DNA from: Astragalus membranaceus
Taxonomy: Eukaryota; Streptophyta; Magnoliopsida; Fabales; Fabaceae
NCBI GenBank assembly: GCA_039519185.1
Contig: CM076846.1
Location: forward strand, 153,746,406-153,810,405
Direction of reading: 5' to 3'
DNA: 64,000 nucleotides
Position 1 is the stretch's first letter. Each line of letters opens with the position of its first letter. This document shows positions 44,686-57,864 of this stretch, in pieces. The notes under the pieces are model-generated. The model had not been told where the DNA came from. It saw nothing but the letters and a program-made list of their open reading frames with translations, and searched no databases. Position numbers and translations under genes: made by a program.

Positions 44686-47600
44686 TTAGAAGGCAGTAAC
44701 TCCTAGTTGCCTTCTTAGGTTAGTAAAGACATCCCCTTTTAAAGCTTTAGTGAAGATGTCTGCCACTTGGTCCTTTGTAGAACAGTAGTCCACCACTAGG
44801 TTTCCCTTTGACACTTGGTCTCTTAGATAGTGAAATCTAGTTTCAATGTGTTTTGTCCTCCCATGAGATATAGGGTTTTTAGCTAGATTGATAGCTGACT
44901 TGTTGTCCATATAGAGTCTGAGAACCTCAGTCAAGTCTATCCTTAGCTCCTTCATTAGGGTCTCAAGCCATGCTGCCTGTGTTGCAGCATTACAGGCAGA
45001 AACATATTCTGCCTCACATGATGATAAGGCCACTATGGCCTGTTTCTTGGAGCTCCAGGATATAGATGCTCCTTGAAATAGAAAGATATAGCCTGAAGTG
45101 CTCCTCCTATCAACTTTGTCCCCACACCAGTCTGAGTCACAGTAGCCTTGTAGGATACTTCTGCCTGCACAAAAATTGTTAGGAAAAAACACACCAAATT
45201 TTAGAGTTCCTTTGATATACCTGAGTATCCTTTTAGCAGCATTCAGGTGAATCTGCTTAGGACAGTTCATGAACCTGCTTGCCATCCCTGTAGCAAACAA
45301 TATGTCAGGCCTGCTATGACATAGGTATCTTAGGGAACCAATAATTTGCCTGTAGTGAGTGGGGTCAACATCAGCCCCTTCATTATCTTCTTTCTTACTC
45401 AAATTTCCCTCAGCAGGATTAACTGCTGAGTTACAATTTAGTAGATCAAATCTGGTCAGAATTTCCTTTGCATACTTCAACTGATGGAGTATGATTCCTT
45501 CCTGAACTCTTAGAAATTCCAACCCTAAGAAATAGGTCAGTCTTCCTAAATCTGTCATTTCAAACTCGTTTTTCATACTTAGTTTGAAATTTTCAATTTG
45601 TTTTTCACAACTGCCAGTTAGTAACAAGTCATCCACATAAAGACACACAATTAGGAGATAGGTCTCTATATCACCTTTGATATACACACCATACTCAGTA
45701 GTGCATCTACTAAACCCATTTTCAATAAAAAATGAGTCTATCCTTTTATTCCAAGCCCTGGGTGCCTGTTTTAGTCCATAGAGAGCCTTATGTAGATGAA
45801 ACACATAGGTTTCCTTGCCCTTTTCAATGAATCCAGGAGGCTGTGCTATATGTACACAGTTTCCTCTAAGGGTCCATTTAAAAAGGCTGACTTCACATCC
45901 ATGTGAAACAGTTCCCAGTTCCTGCTGCAGGCCAAGGCAGTAACTAACCTTATAGTTTCATGCCTGGCCACAGGGGAAAACACCTCAGTGTAATCAATCC
46001 CTTCCTTTTGTTGAAATCCTCTAGCTACAAGCCTGGCCTTGTACTTGACCACCTTGCCATTAGGATCCATTTTCACCTTAAACACCCACTTTACACTAAT
46101 GGCCTTTTTGCCTTTAGGTAGAGTAGTTAAGGTCCAAGTCTTATTTTTCTCAATGGAATGCAGCTCTTCCAGCATAGCCTGCTTCCATTCTTTAATTTTT
46201 AGAGCCTCTAGATAGTCTAGAGGTTCTGAATCAGCCATCATTGCAAAATGAATAATGTCCCCTTCATCATTTATTTCATTATCACCTGCTAAGTCAAAGT
46301 CTGCCAGTCTCCTAGGAGGTTGCCTTAGTCTTGCCTGTCTAGGCAGGGTGTTCTGTACAGGCTGATTTTGAACAGATTCTGGTGAATCTGGTTCATTCTC
46401 AGGATGTGCAGGTTCTGCCTCAGGCAACACAGGATCTCCTAAGTCACTTTCACCATCACTTTCATGGTGAAATCCTTCTGGTACATCTGTTGTACCTTCT
46501 TCTAGGATGTTAGAACAATCTGAACCAGTTGGTTCATTCTTGTCCCAATCCCATTTGCTATCTTCAAGTATAGTAACATCCCTGGATATTTCTAACTTAG
46601 CATTTATAGGGTCAAACAGCCTGTAGGCACCAGTAGGGTGATAGCCTACTAGAACCAAAGGTCTGCTTTTATCCTCTAGTTTCTTCCTCTTAACATCAGG
46701 CACATGCATATAGCATAGAGACCCAAAGACCCTTAGGTGACTCACACTAGGCTTCTCCCCAGTCCACACCTCCTCAGGTACTTTGTCCTCTAGCCTTTTA
46801 GTAGGGCATTTATTAAGTATATATACAGCAGTAGTGACTGCTTCACCCCATAGATGTTTAGGAAGCTGTTTTAGTTTAACCATGCTCCTTGCCATGTCTA
46901 AAACAGTTCTGTTTCTCCTTTCTGCTACTCCATTGTGTTGTGGAGTATAGGGAGAAGTTACCTCATGAACAATACCTTGAGTTGTGCAATATGCTTCAAA
47001 TTCTTTTGAAGTATATTCACCTCCTCCATCAGATCTTAGAATTTTTAGGTTCTGTCCACTCTGCTTTTCTGCCATTGTTTTGAATTCCTTGAATCTTGAC
47101 AAGGCTTCATCCTTAGTCTTGATTAGGTAGATCCACATCTTCCTTGAGAATTCATCTACAAAAGACAGAAAATACTTGTTACCACCTTTAGAGATCACAT
47201 CAAAAGGACCACAAATGTCTGTGTAAACAACATGAAGAAGATGTTTAGACCTGTTTTCCAAATCTGTCTTGAACATCTTCCTTGGTTGTTTGCCAAGCAA
47301 ACATGTGGTACAAGTACTATTAGGTGTCTCAATCTTAGGTAAGCCACTTATCAAGTTCTTAACACTAAGATTGACTAAGCTCCTATAGTTTAGGTGTCCC
47401 ATCCTCCTATGCCATAGAATACTTTCAGAATCAGTGGTAGCACTCAAACATTCTGCTTGTACAGTGCCAATACTGGTTTTGAAAGTCCTATTCTTAGCTA
47501 AGGGTGATGTTAGGATCAACCTATCTTGTTTGTCAAAAACTTTCAGTTTTAAGTCCTTCATAATGACAGAGAAACCTTTTTCTATCAATTGTCCTAGGCT

Positions 47601-48881
47601 AATTAGATTGCATCTAATACCAGGAACATAGTACACATCATGAATTAATACTACCTGCCCATCTTCTTTAGTAAACATAATGTTTCCCATACCTGCAGCC
47701 TCAATTGATCTGTCACTAGCACACTTAATGGTTGTCCTCTTATTAGGGTTGAAATCAATTAACCAATCTTTATTTCCTGTAAGATGATTAGAACAGGCAG
47801 AATCCAAGTACCAAATTTCTGTAATAGTTTCACCATTACTGTTGGTGATAACTAAGGCAATATAATCTGAGTTTTCTGCTACTTTGACATCAGTAATAGT
47901 AGTTTCTCCCCTAGGTTCAGTTTCATCATTTAAATCTGAAATCATACTAAACATTACAGGCGTATATTCTGTGTCAGAGTCTTCAGTGGCAACATTTGCC
48001 TCTTCCTCAGACTCTTTAGGTTTAGTGTCTTTCCTAGTGGGGCATTCAGTGGCATAGTGCCCATAGTTATCACATCTGTAGCATTGGACTTTGGATTTGT
48101 CCTTTCTCTTATTAGAACCAGAATTTTTCTTGGAGGAATCACCCTTACCTTTAGGTTTTCCTCCCTTACCTTTAGACCAGTTGTTTTGGCCTGGCTGATT
48201 GTTGTTACTGCCCTTCTTCCCCTTCCCTTTGGGCTTTGCAGCAAACAGAGCTTGCTCCTCTTCTCCTTCACCATTTAGGAGATTCAGCCTGATTTCTTTG
48301 GCCTCAAGCATGCATTGAAGGTCTTCTATCTTCAAATCTGCTAGCTTGATAGTATCTTCTATACTGTTTACAATAAAGCCAAACTTTCTTGTTAGAGATC
48401 TAAGAACCTTTTTACAAACAGTTAATTCAGATAGAGTCTCTCCATTTAGGCTCATTGCATTTGTTATCTTCTTTAGTTTTCCAAAGAAGTCAGTGATGCT
48501 TTCATTTTCCTGCATGTTTAAGTTCTCATACTGCTTCCTTAAGGATTGCAGTTTTTCCTCCTTGACTGGGGCAGCCCCATTGTAATATTTGTCAAGAAGG
48601 TCCCAAGCAGTCTTAGAGGTTTTAATGCCTCTAATTCTGTCAAAGTTGCTCTCATCACACCCCTGGTGTATGAGGTAAATGGCCTTCCAGTCTTTCTTGG
48701 TGTTCTCTTTGTGTTCAGCCCTTTGTTCAGGGGTTGGTTCCTCAGCTAGCTCTGGGACTCCATCCTGGACAATTTCTAGGACATCATGGAAGCCAAAAAT
48801 GGCTTCCATTTGTAGACTCCATCTGTCCCAATTCTTGCCATTCAATTTAGGGACCTGAGTTGATAATCCAGCATTTGACAT
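44686..48881 (-). pseudogene. Copia gag-pol polyprotein with a frameshift in RT
   Basis: From ATG 48881: a gag region, zinc knuckle CYRCDNYGHYATECP, protease motif WYLDSACSNH, integrase HHCC (HRRMGHLNYRS...CTTCLLGK), integrase core (YTDICGPF, LRSDGGGEYTS, PQHNGVAERRNR), then reverse transcriptase to FLNGPLEETVYI. There a TAG stop follows an extra TA (atatag, near 45846). The frame resumes with AQPPGF, ALYGLKQAPRAW, the YVDDLLLTG box and RNase H (YCDSDW, CEAEYVSA, KHIETRFHYLRDQV), stopping at 44686. This is the usual copia order (integrase before RT). Apart from this one frameshift the coding region is complete. Confidence 0.9.
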
Positions 48882-49069
48882 GATTGGAGTTTTGCTCCTT
48901 TGTTAGTACCTGTAACTTTCACTTAAAACAGATTTATTAGTACACACACAGCCTTCTTGCTGTATGTTTTTTTGAAAGAAAAAAATAGAAAAGAAACACC
49001 TATACAATCACTGTATGGAAAGAAAAGAGTTATAGAGATTTTGTCCCAGTATCTTCAGCTCTGATACCA
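48882..49069 (-). other. Copia leader and primer site
   Basis: On minus the sequence tggtatcagagc follows the LTR end directly (about 49057-49069), a tRNA-Met primer site. A short leader runs to the gag ATG. Confidence 0.8.
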
Positions 49070-50390
49070 TGTTAAAATTCATACTAATATACTATTCTTT
49101 TGCTTGCAGGTAGTATTATCAGATTGAGGGGGGTGCAAAGAGCAAACCCAGATGTGGTAGGCCCAACAAATACAGCTACTGGTTTACTGGACAAAAATTA
49201 ATTTGCGGAACCCAGTGGATCTCCACTGTTCCTCCCCGCGGGTCCTGCTGACCCGGTTCGCTTGGATCAGTATATAACCTTTTTCCAGAAACCCTAGCTT
49301 CAGTTTCTTCAAGAATTTCTCTCTCTCCTTCTTGCTGCTCTGCGGCGATTTCTTTCTTCTCCGTTCAGAACCCAACTAGGGTTCTTGATCTTTGATGATT
49401 TCTTTGAGAAATCAAACCAGAATTTACAAGCGAAGCTTCGATTTTACACGGAAATCAGGTATACCTTCTTCTTCTTCTCTAACTCTTTTCTGTTTTCTTT
49501 CGGTTTGAAACCCTAGGTTTCAATACTGACTTTGGCTTTATTTCTTGTTGTTTCTGAGGATGATCTTGGTAGATCTTGAGGTTACGCGCAAGAATCTGCA
49601 CGTAATGAGGTAGAATACTTCCTTTCTCTTAGAGCTCAGTTTCTGTTCAAGGTTCTTCAAACCCTAGCTTTCTGAAACTGTTCTCCTGGTTGTAGATCTG
49701 TGAAGATCTACTACTGAAGATATTCAAACAGGTATAAAATCACTTCTCTAATCTTTACTTGTGTTGTTTGATGTCTCTGATTATGCTAAACACCTTTTGA
49801 TATCTGTTTTTCTGTGTTTGCATGCTCTGGATCTTCACACCTTGAAGATCACTAACAGTTGTTCTTTCCGTAAGAACAAGGTAGATTTTCACCCTCTCTC
49901 TCTATTTTTTCTTTTCCTGTGTTTTTCAGTCACTAATGCAACACCAAAACTGATTCTTTGCTATATTTCTTTCACTTGTTTGCGAGGTATGAACTTCAAC
50001 CACTTGTTGAAGTTGCTGGTACACAAACTCTCAGAAGAATGGCAATGAAACTGTATACTGAACAGAAAGGAAGCAGAAGACTTAGAGTAAATGAAAATGT
50101 AAAACTTTATTGCTTTGTAAACTGTTAGATATTTACATGCTGGGTGATGTATCTATATATACACATGATCTCAACGGCTAGTTAGTTTGTTAGCTTGGTT
50201 AAAAGTTTGTTATCAACAAACTGTTTTATACTAACAAACTTTAACCAAGTTTTAACAAACTATAGCTGTTATCTTTTAAGGACTGTTTGAACAGCTATCA
50301 AGGACCCCAACGGCTAGTTTAGTTATTTACTAAACTAGTTGATTAAGATTTTGTAATAAGGGTAAGGTTTTGGTTTCTGATTATAAACCA
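49070..50390 (-). mobile_element. Copia LTR, 5' LTR, shared with a second partial element
   Basis: It is 1321 bp with the same ends as 43228-44548. To its right the purine tract and internal 3' region follow, as they should after a 3' LTR, so it acts as 5' LTR of one copy and 3' LTR of the other. Confidence 0.85.
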
Positions 50391-51792
50391 ATATCCTCCC
50401 TTAATCACAAACCCAAACCTTAGCTAGGCAACTTCTAAATAACAGGACAGACCCCTGTTTTAGTCACAAAGTATTAATGGTCTGAGACAAGCCCTCAGAC
50501 AATAGCTCTTAGGTTACTGCTTCTGGTTTAGAAGGCAGTAACTCCTAGTTGCCTTCTTAGGTTAGTAAAGACATCCCCTTTTAAAGCTTTAGTGAAGATG
50601 TCTGCCACTTGGTCCTTTGTAGAACAGTAGTCCACCACTAGGTTTCCCTTTGACACTTGGTCTCTTAGATAGTGAAATCTAGTTTCAATGTGTTTTGTCC
50701 TCCCATGAGATATAGGGTTTTTAGCTAGATTGATAGCTGACTTGTTGTCCATATAGAGTCTGAGAACCTCAGTCAAGTCTATCCTTAGCTCCTTCATTAG
50801 GGTCTCAAGTCATGCTGCCTGTGTTGCAGCATTACAGGCAGAAACATATTCTGCCTCACATGATGATAAGGCCACTATGGCCTGTTTCTTGGAGCTCCAG
50901 GATATAGATGCTCCTTGAAATAGAAAGATATAGCCTGAAGTGCTCCTCCTATCAACTTTGTCCCCACACCAGTCTGAGTCACAGTAGCCTTGTAGGATAC
51001 TTCTGCCTGCACAAAAATTGTTAGGAAAAAACACACCAAATTTTAGAGTTCCTTTGATATACCTGAGTATCCTTTTAGCAGCATTCAGGTGAATCTGCTT
51101 AGGACAGTTCATGAACCTGCTTGCCATCCCTGTAGCAAACAATATGTCAGGCCTGCTATGACATAGGTATCTTAGGGAACCAATAATTTGCCTGTAGTGA
51201 GTGGGGTCAACATCAGCCCCTTCATTATCTTCTTTCTTACTCAAATTTCCCTCAGCAGGATTAACTGCTGAGTTACAATTTAGTAGATCAAATCTGGTCA
51301 GAATTTCCTTTGCATACTTCAACTGATGGAGTATGATTCCTTCCTGAACTCTTAGAAATTCCAACCCTAAGAAATAGGTCAGTCTTCCTAAATCTGTCAT
51401 TTCAAACTCGTTTTTCATACTTAGTTTGAAATTTTCAATTTGTTTTTCACAACTGCCAGTTAGTAACAAGTCATCCACATAAAGACACACAATTAGGAGA
51501 TAGGTCTCTATATCACCTTTGATATACACACCATACTCAGTAGTGCATCTACTAAACCCATTTTCAATAAAAAAATGAGTCTATCCTTTTATTCCAAGCC
51601 CTGGGTGCCTGTTTTAGTCCATAGAGAGCCTTATGTAGATGAAACACATAGGTTTCCTTGCCCTTTTCAATGAATCCAGGAGGCTGTGCTATATGTACAC
51701 AGTTTCCTCTAAGGGTCCATTTAAAAAGGCTGACTTCACATCCATGTGAAACAGTTCCCAGTTCCTGCTGCAGGCCAAGGCAGTAACTAACC
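50391..51792 (-). pseudogene. Second, truncated copia internal region (RT end and RNase H)
   Basis: It matches 44549-45958 almost base for base and includes the same atatag frameshift, so the two copies share a recent origin. It adds its own damage: a TGG-to-TGA stop in QAAWLET (near 50808) and an extra A in a poly-A run (near 51570) that splits the frame. It ends abruptly at 51792 inside RT. Gag, protease and integrase are missing. Confidence 0.85.
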
Positions 51793-53340
51793 AATAATTG
51801 TGATCTTGGATTTGCAACAAGTTTAGTTTATTCTTTCTAATGAATGGTTTTTATTCTCAATCCCCTCAACTTATGTATTGCTTGTTCTTTTGTGATTTAT
51901 TATTAAGGGCGGTAGTGTGGTTCCATGGAGGAGAAACTTCAAATGTGTAATTTGTAGTGTAGTAAACTACATAGGCAATCCTTGTGCAAATACGCTTTCC
52001 CAAATGTTTTTGGTCAAAAATTGTATTGGAAACCATGGACGCTTTTTTGGATTTTAAAGTCCGAGATTTGAGCTTGGCTTATGCAAAAATATGTATGTCT
52101 ATAGAAAGTATTTGTGTGTTTGACACTTGCATTTTTTGAAGTAGTTGGCTTATGCAAAAATGTCTATGTTCGTATAAGTAAACAGCATATAGCACTTATG
52201 TAGAAATATGTTTTTTTGAAACTGTCTATAGAAAATATGTTAGTATATTAAAATAAGCTTGTTAAGTCCAATAAGAGATAAGCCGCGGGCCTAAGGTTAG
52301 ATCTGTTTGTAAAGCTTAGATCCGTATGTAGAGCTTAGATCCGATCCGTATGTAGAAAAATATATGGAATATATGGTATATTTGATGCCTAAACATTTGT
52401 CGTTTAGTTTCTTCTTAAATATTTGTCGCACGAGGTTGATGTAAGTTGATATCGTCAATAAGGACATGAATTATTCCTCATGTGGTAAGAAGGAATAACT
52501 GATTTGCTTATTGAGATAAAGTGTTGGTAAAAGAAAATGAATTATTGAGAACAAACAATTAGAGGGGGCAGTGAGGCGTAAGTTGATACAATGTGATTGT
52601 TATAGGGAAAAGCCATTTATATAGTTGAATAAGTAAATTGATTATCACAAGACGGATAATTGAATGAGATAAAGTGTTGAGTATCACCAAAAAAAAATGA
52701 GATAAAATATTTGTTAATAATAAGTTAACCCTGCAATGGTAGTGTTAATTTATTGAGCTTCAGTAGCAACTAATTGAGTGACTTTATCCAAATATTGCAT
52801 AGCAAACTTCAATTATCCAAACTGCAATAGTAGTGCTTAATTTATTGAGCTTTCATAGTAAGATATGCTGCTCTTACTCACATTATTACACCCATACCTC
52901 ACAATGAAGTAATGCTCACCTTTTTTGTAGATATCATTTTAATTCAATTAATGACTCAATTGTAGATACCTTTCAATTCATTCAGTATTAGTAAGTGACT
53001 TTATAAATAAAATGGAGATCATGAAAAAGAATTTCAGAAAAAAAAGAAAACAATTATAAGGTAGGAGTGAAACGTGTAGTTGGTATAGCCATGTTAACCT
53101 TTGGAGCCCACTTAGTCAACCATATGGATTATATCAAATTCATACACTCATTAAACACATAGATTCTTTCGTTACAAACTGAAAACATGATTCATATGTC
53201 AAGAAGTGAATCTCCCAAATTTTCACCACACAAAATCTTAATCTCCCAAATTATCATATAAATCTCGTGTCAGTTTCATGTTTCCAAGTTTTTAAAATGA
53301 AAATGTTATAAAAATCTAAAATAGGAAAGGACAATTACAT
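51793..53340. other. Non-coding apart from one exon-like piece
   Basis: At about 51905-52065, after a tattaag acceptor, a frame reads GGSVVPWRRNFKCVICSVV then NYIGNPCANT. It could be an exon of the gene at 42353-43115 cut off by the copia DNA, but I do not recognise it. The rest is AT-rich, with a loose repeat of aatttattgagctt...agtagt near 52735 and 52835. Confidence 0.3.
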
Positions 53341-54034
53341 TGCAAAGAGAGAAATGGATGGAGCAACCAAACTTTCTCTAACTTTCTCAACTCATGTGGA
53401 TTTGTGTAATTATATTTATATCTTCATAATAGCCTCTTTAATTAGTCATAATAGTTACAGCAGGACCATATACTATCCATTTCAAGATATCTATCAATAT
53501 GCAAATAGGAAAATAGCTTGCAATTGCAATCTCTCAAAATTAGTTTATACCAAAAAACCAAAACCTGCAATTGCAATCTCTCAAAATTCCTTATCCAATT
53601 ACATTAGCATTAGCACTTAGCAAAATCATGTGGAAGAAAAATTCCCTTCCCATGCCTCTGAAATGTTGTTCAACTTGTATATTACTGATTCTAGGCACAT
53701 GAGGAAGAAAAACTCAAGGAATCTTGGTCTTTGGCCTCTAATTCCAATTTCCAACCCTGCAACAGAAACCGTCCATACAAAAAGTAAGCAAGTAATTCTT
53801 AAAACTCAAGCATGAGTGGCTTCACACACAGTCACCAAAAAGAAATTTCAGCCCGCAATTAGAAAAAACAACACAAATGTCATGAAAAAGAAAAGCATTC
53901 ATAAGCCATACCCTATGATGGAGATACAAATTGTGGATGAAGAATTGCACATACACTTGGTGAAATGGAAGGGTCAATAGAAAGAAGCTTCAGAAAAAGT
54001 GAGTGGAGGAATGTTGAGAACGAAATCCTTTTGA
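53341..54034. other. No gene recognised
   Basis: Two short plus frames (53354-53620, 53630-53815) have no recognisable domain. cctgcaattgcaatctctc occurs near 53565 and in part near 53520. Confidence 0.3.
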
Positions 54035-54286
54035 TCAACTGCATTTGCTGAAACTGTTGTAGTCTTGCAGCAAAATTATTCCATTGTGTGAGTTTCCACC
54101 GTCCACGGTTACGTCACCATCCTCTGTGATTTGAGATCCACCAGACATGTGATGGAGAAATTGATATGGATTCCCAAAGGATGCTTTCTTCAGTTGCTCC
54201 CCATTGAAAGAATACGACGGCACATGCTGTGTGGATTTGGGGAAAGATAGATTTGGAGAAGATGACTTAGGAGGTATAAAAAACAT
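54035..54286 (-). CDS. Unrecognised 83-residue reading frame
   Basis: It reads MFFIPPKSSSPNLSFPKSTQ, then NPYQFLHHMSGGSQITEDGD and ends SKCS. It is compositionally protein-like and has an ATG, but no motif was recognised. It may be an exon or remnant of a longer gene. No neighbours support a function. Confidence 0.25.
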   Translation of the reverse strand: MFFIPPKSSSPNLSFPKSTQHVPSYSFNGEQLKKASFGNPYQFLHHMSGGSQITEDGDVTVDGGNSHNGIILLQDYNSFSKCS

Positions 54287-54294
54287 AATAAAAC

Positions 54295-54725
54295 AAAAAA
54301 GCCACGCGGAAAGTCACATGGTGCCACATCAATTAAAATGCCACCTAAGCGATTCCACATCAGCATTTTGTTAGCCCAGTCAGCAGCAATTAACGTCAGA
54401 GACCATTAATGCAAACGGAAAAATAAGTTAGGGACTAAAACACCTATTTCTATAATGTAGGGACTAAACTTAGAAGGTCCAAATTTTGTAGGGACTAAAA
54501 ACATATTTAACCCTTAAAATTATTTTGGTGGGCTTGTATAAATTCTTAGGCAAAAACCAATTGGATATCCAATGGACGTCTATTGAATAACAGGATAAAA
54601 ACCATATCCATTATTGGACAAATTGAAATAACCGGTTATAAAAATAACATAAATATCCGTTTTTTTAACCGGATATGGATATAGATGTGGTTTAACCGTT
54701 GAACCGGTTAATTTGTGCACCCCTA
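54295..54725. mobile_element. MITE-like non-coding transposon pieces
   Basis: tagggactaaa occurs three times (54430, 54465, 54490) in DNA resembling common legume short elements. After that, aaccggttat... to gtgcacccctaatc ends like a hAT terminus (inverse of taggggtgcac) with no matching left end. Confidence 0.35.
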
Positions 54726-54739
54726 ATCACTACCAGAAT

Positions 54740-55170
54740 CATCATATTCTTCGGGCGAAGATATGGGCAATGTATCTAGGAATGGAGATTAATATTTTAG
54801 AGGGACTCTCAATTGCTTTTTTTGACTATTATGACTCTCAATCCCTGATCATTATGGTTCTTGACAAGGCCACGGCAAATGAAGCCCTAATGCTGGTTTG
54901 CCGCATCAAAAGAATGGCTGCTCAAATTCCGCATTCCAGTTTTGCCACAAGCTAAGAGAAGGCGACCGAAGTGCAGATTGGCTAGCCAACTACAATATTT
55001 CTCTCATTTATACGGAAACTCAATTTGCTGGATCCTTCGAGGGAGCTGCACAAGATTCTGCTTGATGATTGTTCTGGGATGCCTATATCTAAAACTAGAG
55101 CTTTAGTTGCTTAGTTTGTTTTTTGCTTTTGGGCCGAAGGCCCTCTTTATGTAAAAAAAATGTATAATTA
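54740..55170 (+). pseudogene. LINE (L1-type) RNase H remnant and 3' end
   Basis: Frames give RAKIWAMYLGMEI, LDKATANEALMLVCRIKRM, then in another frame KLREGDRSADWLANYNIS. The last block (REG...ADWLAN) is the end of the RNase H domain of plant L1 elements. A short tail follows (gggccgaaggccctctttatgt) and then an A run at 55153, as at LINE 3' ends. The element is 5'-truncated and frameshifted. Confidence 0.6.
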
Positions 55171-55975
55171 GTGGTTAGGCATCTTTAATTATTTTACTGA
55201 GGATCTATTTTTTAGAAAGTTTTGCAAAATTTGAAAATAAAGGAAACTACAAGAAGATATAACATAATTTAATATAAATTTTATGAATAGTTTAATTATA
55301 CTTTATTAATTTTATAAAGAAAACATTGCTGATTATTGTTTGTGAGCATAATAATATTTTCATTTTCCCACCTCCGTATCCTCCATGAAAAGACTAAAAT
55401 ATTCCTGGTTATTTTTTCACCTCCCTTGTATACTCACCTCCCCACTTCAGCTTCTCTACCTCCTTCTCACCTCCCTCTCCTTTCACCATCTCGTCTCCCC
55501 TTAGTCCATCCTTTTCTTTTGTCTTAATGCCTCCCTCACCGTGCATTCGTCTTTGCACAGGTATTCCAGTGTTCCGATTTTGTGATTTTGAATTCCTCAT
55601 TAACAAGTTGAGGAGAAGATTCGCCAACATACTAGCGAGAAAGATTTGAAGACGACTCCTCTTCAAAACGCTTGTCAACATGTTGACCAGAAGTCTCACA
55701 AACTTTTTGACGAGCATTTTGATAACGAGCAATTTTAAATTCCAGCAATTTTTTATGTTTTTTTGTCTTGTTGTGTGACTAACTATGCTCTAGAAGCTGG
55801 TGGTACTAAGTAGTAGCATATTCCTAGGGAATATTGCCAATGACTAGCTAATCATTTGTGGCTAGCTTGTCCTATTTATACCAATTTCTAGCATTGAAAG
55901 AAGCGAGCAGAATTTAAGAAAGGATAACTTCTCTCTCCAAATTCTCTTTGGTTCCTTTCAACTCATTTACCTTGA
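55171..55975. other. Non-coding, with a block shared with 42.1 kb
   Basis: ccccttagtccatccttttc with ttttgt after it (55496-55522) also occurs at 42098-42122. The minus frame 55409-55732 is Lys/Glu/Gly-rich and not convincing. Confidence 0.35.
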
Positions 55976-56380
55976 AAGGTATTCATCCCAACTGTTCCGC
56001 ACTAGGCCTAGCCCATTCCGTGGCAGCCCAAGACGGCCCAAAAAGGCACGCCTACCAACTATAGGGCGCGCTCCGCGCGGCCCACCGTTTAACGACTGAG
56101 ATCGACCCTGGCCAATCCAACAGCTCAGATCCCGTAATCTCATCCAGGCACAAGGCATGCATGACCCCTCGCCGCGCCTATAAATACAGCATCAACCCCT
56201 GAAATCAGGTACACATCTCTCATTTGGACCTCACTCTGACTTCTGATTGCTGACTTTGGTATTAGAGTGTCTGTAGATACCAAACCCCCCTTCGACCTTG
56301 GGGCAAGAGTGGACGACTTCAAAGGGACTATCTACCAACTTCCGATTCGGCTCCATCCTACTCAGGGAAAAAGGTACAGA
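55976..56380 (+). mobile_element. LTR fragment (GC-rich, with TATA box)
   Basis: There is a GC-rich stretch, a cctataaatacagcatc TATA region (56178) and a ttggtattagagtgtctg block (56255). The last resembles the 3' part of certain legume gypsy LTRs. No termini were defined. Confidence 0.4.
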
Positions 56381-57424
56381 ACACCAACCTTTTCTGGTTT
56401 GAGCTAGGGTATTACCGGAGTCATCACCTCCCTAATATCCAAACTGTTATCCTGTTACATTGCCTATATATGGGTCATATTCTGTCATTCATTAGATGAA
56501 ACATCGTTGCTTCAGCAAGGGGGAATAAATTATTCCAGAATATGTATACTTGCTCAGAAACTAATTATGTGATGTTGGTTTCTGCTCATATACACCGATG
56601 CATAATAGTTATGCTGTTTCTTTCCTTCTAATCCAAATGATATTTCTCTTCTCTTTGATCCTATGTTTCATGTCATACTGGTCTGAGTATTGTGGTCACG
56701 TACTTAACCCTAGAGTTGCTTGTAACTTGTAAGTATACTTAAGCATCTATCATGCATGATTCGTGCATTATGCCTGATTGTCTGGTGCACTGTTTATTCC
56801 ATTGTCCTATAACCAAACCCCTGTGTGGTTACATCTTTTATTTTTTTGGCCTCGTTTTAATTATTTGGCAATATCTCATTTTCTTTTTTAGGGATTTTAA
56901 TTGTGATGTATTGGGTTACAATGCCTGGTTTTCATTATTTGGCAATATGCCAATATCTCATTTCCTAAAGCCTTGACCCAAGGTGATACTCACCCCATGA
57001 ACTGGAACCGATATCAAGAACGTAGAAACAGATTGCACAGGTAAAATTGATTACGTAGTTCAGTATCAAATTAATTGATACCTACATCTGATATTTGACA
57101 AATGACAACCATACCCCTCCCTCACTTCAAAACCAAAAAAGCGCCATGGAAAAAGAAAGTCTATCTACCATTAGTTCCCAAAGCTCAGGTAATCAAATTA
57201 CCTAGTAATAAGGCCTAATCTGAAAACAACCGATAAAACAAAAGCAAGAAAAATGACAAAAGCAAAGATGCAAAAAACGAAGTGGGATTAATAGAACCCA
57301 TAATTTGCTACCAGCACCCGGCCGACCCCTTTGTGTGGTTTGTGAAACATTTCAGTTGGGATTTCGAAATAGACCATAAAACAATCTGGGTGTGTATGAC
57401 TATATTCCAATATATACACAAGAA
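56381..57424. other. No gene recognised
   Basis: Downstream flank of the separase-like pseudogene. AT-rich, with short frames only. aatatctcatttyctttt and aatatgccaatatctcattt are local repeats (56870, 56945). Confidence 0.4.
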
Positions 57425-57864
57425 CTATAACTTTCCGCGCTTGCGCTTTTTGGGATTAGAATTCTTTTCCCCACAAAGAGTAACAGGAAGCCCATAACAC
57501 ACAATAGCTGCCCCCAACAATGAAGGATAGGTTTTACGAAAATCTTGCATGACAGATCCAATTGTACGTCCGTAGTTTTTCAACATGCCATCGAACATAG
57601 TTGTTATAAGCTGACGTGTAGTAGTTGAATACTGATTCCACAGGCTAGCAACAACAAATGGAGAACCGGCTATAAGATATAGTGTAGGAGTAGAACTTGG
57701 AGCATAGCTCCCTCTTAATTTACATGCACCACTCCGGCAACCCATTAGAACAGTGGCCGGACACTTCTTTAGTTCCATGATGCATCTCCAGGGAAATAAA
57801 TGTGATCCTGTAAAGACAAACTCGTAAAAAATATAACCAGCCGGAAATAACAATTACGTCATAA

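Noticed and set aside
46889..48749. Plus-strand frames within the copia gene
   Set aside because: They are shadows of the minus-strand polyprotein.
55409..55732. 107-residue minus frame
   Set aside because: It is low-complexity Lys/Glu/Gly sequence over a CT-rich tract, with no domain.
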